Positions 59,863-64,000 of a stretch of 64,000 nt of DNA are shown here, piece after piece (within the stretch, counting starts at the first letter, position 1; the number at the start of each line of letters is the position of its first letter). The position numbers and the translations under genes were made by a program. The DNA is from Asanoa ishikariensis (GTDB lineage: Bacteria; Actinomycetota; Actinomycetes; Mycobacteriales; Micromonosporaceae): NCBI RefSeq assembly GCF_900107455.1, contig NZ_FNQB01000007.1, forward strand, positions 62,001-126,000, in the 5' to 3' direction. The notes under the pieces are model-generated. The model saw only the letters and a list, made by a program, of their open reading frames with translations, was not told the origin of the DNA and did not search any database.

Positions 59863-61509
59863 TCAGCGCCGCTCCGGCAGCAGGCCTTCCTCGTGGTCGA
59901 GCTCCCGTTGCAGGACGCGCAGGCCCTCGTCGGGGAGCTGGCCGGCGTCCCGCCAGCGGAGCACCTCTTCGCGCTGTGCGTCGATGGCCGCACGGCGCAC
60001 CCGCAGCGCCGCCTCGTAGCGGGGCGACACCGGCACCTCCGCCGAGTCGGAGTCCCGGAGCAGGTCGATCCGGCCCTGGTAGCGGGTCCGACGAGCGCGC
60101 AGTTGGGCCCGGGTGGCCTCGATCGCGCGCGACTCGTCCTCGTCGCCCTCCTCGGCCAACTCCTCGAGCCGTTCCAGGGCCGCCTCGACCGAGGCCGCGC
60201 GGGCCTCGTTGCGGAGCCGGGCCTGGTCGGACTTGTTCGCCCGCAGGCCGAGCATCCGCACCAGCGGCGCGAAGGTCAGACCCTGGCCGACCAGCGTGAC
60301 GAGCACCACGATGAAGGTGCAGAACAGCAGCAGGTCGCGGTCCGGGAACGGCGCGCCGGAGTCGGTGGTCAGCGGGATCGCGAAGATGGCGGCCAGGCTG
60401 ATCACGCCTCGGGTGCCGGCCCAGCTCAACGCGACCACCTCGCGGCCGGGCAGGCCACGGCGGGGCTCGCGCTCCGCCTCGTCGCCGTCGTCGTTGATCA
60501 GCCGGGTGTGCAGGGAGCGGGGCAGCGACTGGGTGAGCAACAGCCACAGCGGCCGCAGCAGCAGCACCACGCCGACGCTGATCGCGACCGCGATCACGAT
60601 GGTCGACAGCGCGTACTGCTCCAGCCCGCGGACGACCCGGGGAAGCTGCTGGCCGATCAGCAGGAAGACGAAGCCTTCGAGCAGGAACTCGACGAGCCGC
60701 CAGACCGCGGTGGTCTGGAGCCGGCTCGCGCCCGAGGAGCGCGGCGCATGATGACCGATGATCAGACCCGCGACCACCACCGCGAGTACGCCGGAGACGT
60801 GGATCTCCTCGGCCAACAGGTACGCGCCGAACGGCGTGGCCAGCGAGATGGCGTTGCCGGTCAGCGGGTCGTCGCGCAGCCGGCGCAGCAGCCGGACCAG
60901 CCAGGCGACGGCGACGCCGACCAGAACACCGCCGGCAGCGGCGAACACGAACTGGCCGACCGCCGAGCCCCAGGAGAACCCGTCGCCGACGGCGGCGGCC
61001 ACCGCGACGGACAGGATGGTCAGCGCCGTCGCGTCGTTGAGCAGGCCCTCGCCCTGGATGATGGTGAGCACGCGGGGCGGCAGCCCGACCTTGCGCCCGA
61101 CGCCGAGGGCGGCGACCGGGTCGGGCGGGGCGATCGCGGCGCCGACCGCGATGCCGGCCGCCAGGGTCGCGCCGGCGACGAACCAGGCGAACCCGATGCC
61201 GATCACCAGGGCCGTGGCCAGCACCAGCAGCACCGAGAGGCTGACCACGATCCGCAGGTTGCGGCGGATCGCCATCAGCGACGAGTCCAGCGCCGCGCCG
61301 TAGAGCAGCGGCGGGATGACGAACGTCAGGATGATCTGCGGGTCGAGGCTGATGTTCGGTCCGGGCAGCACGGAGTACGCGATGCCGATGAGCGGCAGCA
61401 GCGCGGCCGCCGGCAGACCGGTGCGCTCAGCCACCCACCGGACCAGCACGACCACCGCGACCGCGGCAAGGACGAAAATCAAGATCGTTTCGACGCTCAC
61501 CGGTTCCAT
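59863..61509 (-). CDS. CPA1-family Na+/H+ antiporter
   Basis: A 548-residue antiporter of the NhaP/a_cpa1 group. About 12 membrane segments with the ion-binding region AIAPPDPVAALGVGRKVGLP and QGEGLLNDATALTILSV, and SWAGTRGVISLAA. The long cytoplasmic tail (about 420-548) has charged coiled-coil helices. ATG 61509 is only one base after GGAGA; GTG 61500, 9 nt after that site, may be the real start. It converges on the ArsB/NhaD-like gene with a 2-bp gap. Confidence 0.9.
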   Translation of the reverse strand: MEPVSVETILIFVLAAVAVVVLVRWVAERTGLPAAALLPLIGIAYSVLPGPNISLDPQIILTFVIPPLLYGAALDSSLMAIRRNLRIVVSLSVLLVLATALVIGIGFAWFVAGATLAAGIAVGAAIAPPDPVAALGVGRKVGLPPRVLTIIQGEGLLNDATALTILSVAVAAAVGDGFSWGSAVGQFVFAAAGGVLVGVAVAWLVRLLRRLRDDPLTGNAISLATPFGAYLLAEEIHVSGVLAVVVAGLIIGHHAPRSSGASRLQTTAVWRLVEFLLEGFVFLLIGQQLPRVVRGLEQYALSTIVIAVAISVGVVLLLRPLWLLLTQSLPRSLHTRLINDDGDEAEREPRRGLPGREVVALSWAGTRGVISLAAIFAIPLTTDSGAPFPDRDLLLFCTFIVVLVTLVGQGLTFAPLVRMLGLRANKSDQARLRNEARAASVEAALERLEELAEEGDEDESRAIEATRAQLRARRTRYQGRIDLLRDSDSAEVPVSPRYEAALRVRRAAIDAQREEVLRWRDAGQLPDEGLRVLQRELDHEEGLLPERR

Positions 61510-61583
61510 TCTCCAGATGGCGGCGGGTTCGACCTACCGCGCGACGGCCGTACCCATAAAAGATGATCAACAGCGTCGCCGCC

Positions 61584-61601
61584 ATGGGTGGCAGCACCCA
61601 T
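61584..61601 (+). promoter_or_regulatory. 18-bp palindrome upstream of the orphan kinase
   Basis: ATGGGTG-GCAG-CACCCAT, perfect 7-4-7 inverted repeat, 50 bp before GTG 61652. A diverged version (ATGGGTGCCAGCCCGGAT, 56800-56817) lies 35 bp before the paralogous kinase at 56853. Confidence 0.55.
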
Positions 61602-61651
61602 TTCACGAACGCGGTTGGACGGCACGCCGGCCGTACCCGCAAGCTCGTCAG

Positions 61652-62623
61652 GTGTCCCTGTTCTGGCGGATCTTCCTGCTCAACGCGGCCGTGCTGTCCC
61701 TCGCGACCGCTTTGCTGCTGTTCACCCCGGCCACGGTCTCCACCGCGGCGCGGCCCGGCGAGGTCGCGGTCGTCTTCGCCGGCCTCGCGGCCATGTTGGT
61801 GACGAACGCCGCACTTCTGCGCCTCGGCCTGGCCCCGCTGTCCCGACTGACCCGCACGATGGCGACGGTCGACCTGCTGCGCCCCGGCCGGCGGCTGGCG
61901 GTGGCCGGCAACTCCGGCATCGCCACCCTGATCCGCACGTTCAACACGATGCTCGAACGCCTGGAGGCCGAGCGCGCGACCACGGCCGGCCGGGCACTGT
62001 CCGCGCAGGAGGCCGAGCGGCGGCGGATCGCGCAGGAACTCCACGACGAGGTCGGCCAGAGCCTCACCGCCGTGCTGCTGGAGCTCAAGCGGGTCGGCGA
62101 CCAGGCGCCGCCCGGCCTGCGCGCGGACCTCGCCGAGGTGCAGGAGACGACCCGCAACAGCCTCGACGAGATCCGCCGCATCGCCCGCCGCCTACGCCCC
62201 GGGGTGCTGCACGAGCTCGGCCTGACCAGCGCACTGCGGGCACTGGCGACGGAGTACTCGACCCGCGGCCTCAACGTCCGCGCCCGGATCGGCCCGGACC
62301 TGCCGGACCTGCACGAGGAGGCCGAGCTCGTGCTCTACCGCGTCGCGCAGGAAGGCCTGACCAACATCGCCCGGCACGCCCGGGCCGAGCGGGTCGAGCT
62401 CACCCTGCGGCGCACGGACGACGGCGTGGAACTGCTGGTCGGCGACGACGGCCGCGGGCTGCGCGGTGCACCGGAGGGAGCGGGAATCCGCGGCATGCGC
62501 GAACGCGCCCTGCTGGCCGCCGCCGACCTCACCGTCGGCGCGGGTCCAGGCGGCGGCACCGAGGTGCGGCTGCGGATGGGTGTCAGCACCGATGCGGAGC
62601 CGGTCCGGGAGCGGCAAGGCTGA
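61652..62623 (+). CDS. orphan sensor histidine kinase, paralogue of the 56853 kinase
   Basis: A 323-residue membrane kinase with the same architecture as the 56853 protein and long identical blocks (VSLFWRIFLLNAAVL, LAPLSRLTRTMATVDLLRPG, ETTRNSLDEIRRIARRLRPG). Phospho-His is in AQELHDEVGQSLTAV (about 130); the ATPase boxes TNIARHA, DDGRGL and GAGIRGMRERA are intact. No response regulator follows, so it may signal through the regulator at 57806. GTG start, weak CAGG upstream. Confidence 0.87.
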   Translation: MSLFWRIFLLNAAVLSLATALLLFTPATVSTAARPGEVAVVFAGLAAMLVTNAALLRLGLAPLSRLTRTMATVDLLRPGRRLAVAGNSGIATLIRTFNTMLERLEAERATTAGRALSAQEAERRRIAQELHDEVGQSLTAVLLELKRVGDQAPPGLRADLAEVQETTRNSLDEIRRIARRLRPGVLHELGLTSALRALATEYSTRGLNVRARIGPDLPDLHEEAELVLYRVAQEGLTNIARHARAERVELTLRRTDDGVELLVGDDGRGLRGAPEGAGIRGMRERALLAAADLTVGAGPGGGTEVRLRMGVSTDAEPVRERQG

Positions 62624-62648
62624 AGGTCCTCAGCTTGGGAGGCCCCCG

Positions 62649-62963
62649 ATGCCCGTTTCCGTGGAACCCATGATCGGCCGCGACCTCAGAGATCGCGACA
62701 ACCGCCCGACGGGCAAGATCCGGGCCGTCTACCGCTATCCGGCCGAGCTGGAGATGCCGTGGGGTGTGGCAGCGGTGGTCAGCGGGCGACTGCTGCGCTC
62801 GATGCACCTGGTCGACCTGAAGGACGCCGACATCGAACCCGACGCCGTGCGCGTGCCGCACGCCAAGCAGACCATCACCAGCGCGCCGCACTTCACCCCG
62901 CTGGTCGGCGACACCCTCTCGGAAGGCCACGCCGCACAGGTCCGCGACCACTACCTGAGCTGA
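62649..62963 (+). CDS. small PRC-barrel-like protein
   Basis: A 104-residue protein: MIGRDLRDRDNRPTGKIRAVY, then AAVVSGRLLRSMHLVDLKDADIEPDAVRVPHAK resembles PRC-barrel-type small beta domains, which bind proteins or RNA. The assignment is tentative. GGGAGG lies 6 nt before ATG 62649, and the gene starts 25 bp after the orphan kinase, so they are probably co-transcribed. Its last codons (HYLS stop) lie inside a 24-bp sequence that recurs at 63042. Confidence 0.7.
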   Translation: MPVSVEPMIGRDLRDRDNRPTGKIRAVYRYPAELEMPWGVAAVVSGRLLRSMHLVDLKDADIEPDAVRVPHAKQTITSAPHFTPLVGDTLSEGHAAQVRDHYLS

Positions 62964-63065
62964 CGCGCCACTGCGGCCCGGGCCCGCGACCGACGCGCCA
63001 GTGCGGCCCGGGCCCGCGACCGACGCGCCGCTGCGGCCCGGCCACTACCTGAGCTGACGCGCCAC
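62948..63065. repeat. tandem and flanking direct repeats between convergent genes
   Basis: A 24-bp sequence at 62948-62971 recurs exactly at 63042-63065. Between them a 30-bp unit starting GACGCGCC is repeated at 62962-62991 and 62992-63021 (one mismatch) and partly at 63022-63041. The left copy encodes the end of the rightward gene; the right copy encodes the end of the leftward gene. Confidence 0.85.
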
Positions 63066-63869
63066 CGCGCTCCGGAACGACGCGGCGAAGCGGTCCGGCT
63101 CCTCCAGCCAGGGAAAGTGGCCGGCGTTCTCGATGACGTCGACCTCGCAGTCGAGGAGCGTTCCGAGCCGGCGCAGGGCGTCGGCGGGGCGGCTGTCGCC
63201 GACTCCCCCGATGATCATCGCGCCGGGTGGCAGGAGCTGTTTCAGCTCTGGCACGCGCGCTTCGAGCGGCGCGTCGCGCATCGCCGCGTTGAGCTGGGCG
63301 TTCATCGCGTAGTTGACGGGCCGCAGCATGCGGGCCGAGGCATCGGCCCATGCCCAGGCCCGCATGCGGTCGGCGTGGTCGGTGAACCACGAGAGGGTCA
63401 GGTACTCGATCTCCTCGGCGTCGGTGCGCGCGGCGGTCGCGTCGAGCTCGTCGAGCCTGGCCTGTTGCTCGGCGGTGCGCCGCTCCCGCGCCCCGTCCCG
63501 CCACGGGTCCAGGAACGGTCCGGCGAGCAGGACGAGGCCGGCCACGCGCTCAGGGTGTGCCAGCAGGAAATAGCTGGCCAGGTTGGTGCCGTACGAATGC
63601 CCGACCAGCACGACCCGGTCGTGTCCCCAGGCGTCGAGCAGCGACACCAGGTCCTGGATGTGGCGGGAGAGTAAGCGCTCACCAACCCAACCGGACCCGC
63701 CGGTCCCGCGCTGGTCGTAGCGGTGGACCACGCACAGGTCCTCGACGAGTTCCGCGACCGGCGCGAGGTAGTCGGGGACACCGGGCCCGCCGTGCAGCAT
63801 GACCACTCCCGGGGCGGCCGTGCCCACGGTCCACGTGCGCAGCAGCACGCCGTCGTCCATCTCGATCAT
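63045..63869 (-). CDS. alpha/beta hydrolase, proline iminopeptidase-like
   Basis: About 274 residues. HGGPG oxyanion motif (VVMLHGGPGVPDYL), YDQRGTGGSGW, nucleophile elbow GHSYGT and catalytic His in NAGHFPWLEEPDRF place it in the prolyl-aminopeptidase/epoxide-hydrolase-like group (S33). The substrate is unknown. I choose ATG 63869 (MIEMDDGVLLRTW); a 34-residue in-frame extension to 63971 is unlike the family. TACGCT lies 8 nt upstream, perhaps a leaderless -10 box. Confidence 0.87.
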   Translation of the reverse strand: MIEMDDGVLLRTWTVGTAAPGVVMLHGGPGVPDYLAPVAELVEDLCVVHRYDQRGTGGSGWVGERLLSRHIQDLVSLLDAWGHDRVVLVGHSYGTNLASYFLLAHPERVAGLVLLAGPFLDPWRDGARERRTAEQQARLDELDATAARTDAEEIEYLTLSWFTDHADRMRAWAWADASARMLRPVNYAMNAQLNAAMRDAPLEARVPELKQLLPPGAMIIGGVGDSRPADALRRLGTLLDCEVDVIENAGHFPWLEEPDRFAASFRSAVARQLR

Positions 63870-63969
63870 GTGGCGGCAGCGTAGTGCGGCCAGGTCCGGG
63901 TAGGCGCACCTGACAAGTCGCCGGGCTGCGACGTCGGAGGGATGTAGCCAGTTATTAGGAGGACGAACC

Positions 63970-64000
63970 ATGAGCTCAGCGTTCGAGACGCTTCGCCGCG
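63970..64000 (+). CDS. start of a gene running off the right edge
   Basis: AGGAGG lies 6 nt before ATG 63970, and the frame opens MSSAFETLRR. The strong ribosome site makes a real gene likely; too little is visible for a product. Divergent from the hydrolase at 63045. Confidence 0.6.
   Translation, partial: MSSAFETLRR

Noticed and set aside
56798-60547. A 1249-codon minus-strand frame spanning the kinase, regulator and ArsB-like genes
   Set aside because: It is antisense to three clear genes, full of low-complexity Asp/His/Arg runs, and has no domain.
62962-63041. 30-bp repeats considered as a small CRISPR-like array
   Set aside because: The units are directly adjacent, without spacers, and no cas gene is present; it is a tandem duplication between gene ends.
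1-64000. tRNA, rRNA, riboswitch, phage or transposase genes
   Set aside because: Reading both strands I found no cloverleaf with the usual T-arm sequence, no rRNA blocks, no recognisable riboswitch and no transposase or integrase motifs. A covariance-model scan would be needed to exclude small RNAs.

Overview
The window is a high-GC chromosome segment of a filamentous-type actinomycete. The evidence is very high third-position GC, many GTG starts, a mycothiol-dependent formaldehyde dehydrogenase (MscR), a SARP regulator, ROK/LacI/PadR/HxlR regulators beside their targets, a carbohydrate ABC operon without its own ATPase, and many apparently leaderless genes. The style of the genes suggests Micromonosporaceae or a relative, but that is inference. 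I see no rRNA, tRNA, CRISPR array, phage or intact insertion sequence.

Layout. 1-8.2 kb: the N-terminal part of a SARP regulator, two alpha/beta hydrolases in one operon, a secreted serine protease with a ricin-type lectin tail, an HTH protein, a Tat-exported amidase coupled to a 100-residue partner, and another hydrolase. 8.4-13.2 kb: a fused indolepyruvate ferredoxin oxidoreductase, a lipoprotein and a membrane protein. 13.3-22.4 kb: a sugar region. A LacI repressor and a CUT1 ABC operon with a GH127 arabinofuranosidase share a 12-bp operator, and a divergent CUT2 operon uses a single-domain ATPase. 22.5-26 kb: a binding protein / methyltransferase / permease / ATPase cassette of the type proposed to import F420-0, with a Zur-like palindrome over its leaderless start. 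26-34.2 kb: an MFS pump, aminopeptidase N, a DUF899/HxlR pair around a palindromic operator, a DnaQ-like nuclease, a protein of unknown function with a GSQIQQGS motif, and an APH-type kinase. 34.2-41.2 kb: a secreted protein and a complete mrpABCDEFG antiporter operon with B fused to A.

41.2-47.2 kb: a membrane glutaredoxin, a PadR / LolD-like ATPase / frameshifted FtsX permease unit, then about 1.1 kb of gene debris (a permease tail, a copy of the tail of the 34-35 kb secreted protein including its terminator, and a decayed ECF sigma factor), and a coupled pair of unknown genes. 47.3-55.4 kb: MscR, then a ROK regulator with a two-permease CUT2 sugar importer and an SMP-30 lactonase. 55.4-64 kb: an AraC-like regulator, a RibD/DHFR-like reductase, a histidine kinase/response regulator pair, two ion transporters, a paralogous orphan kinase, a small PRC-barrel-like protein, a proline-iminopeptidase-like hydrolase and the start of one more gene.

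Functional themes are sugar uptake under local repressors (three ABC systems), monovalent-cation/proton exchange (Mrp, CPA1, ArsB/NhaD-like) and thiol chemistry (MscR, membrane glutaredoxin). The observations I value most are the Zur-like box on the putative F420-0 cassette, the shared LacI operator, ten genes with a TAnnnT box 6-7 nt before the start codon, and the decay/duplication block at 44.7-45.8 kb.
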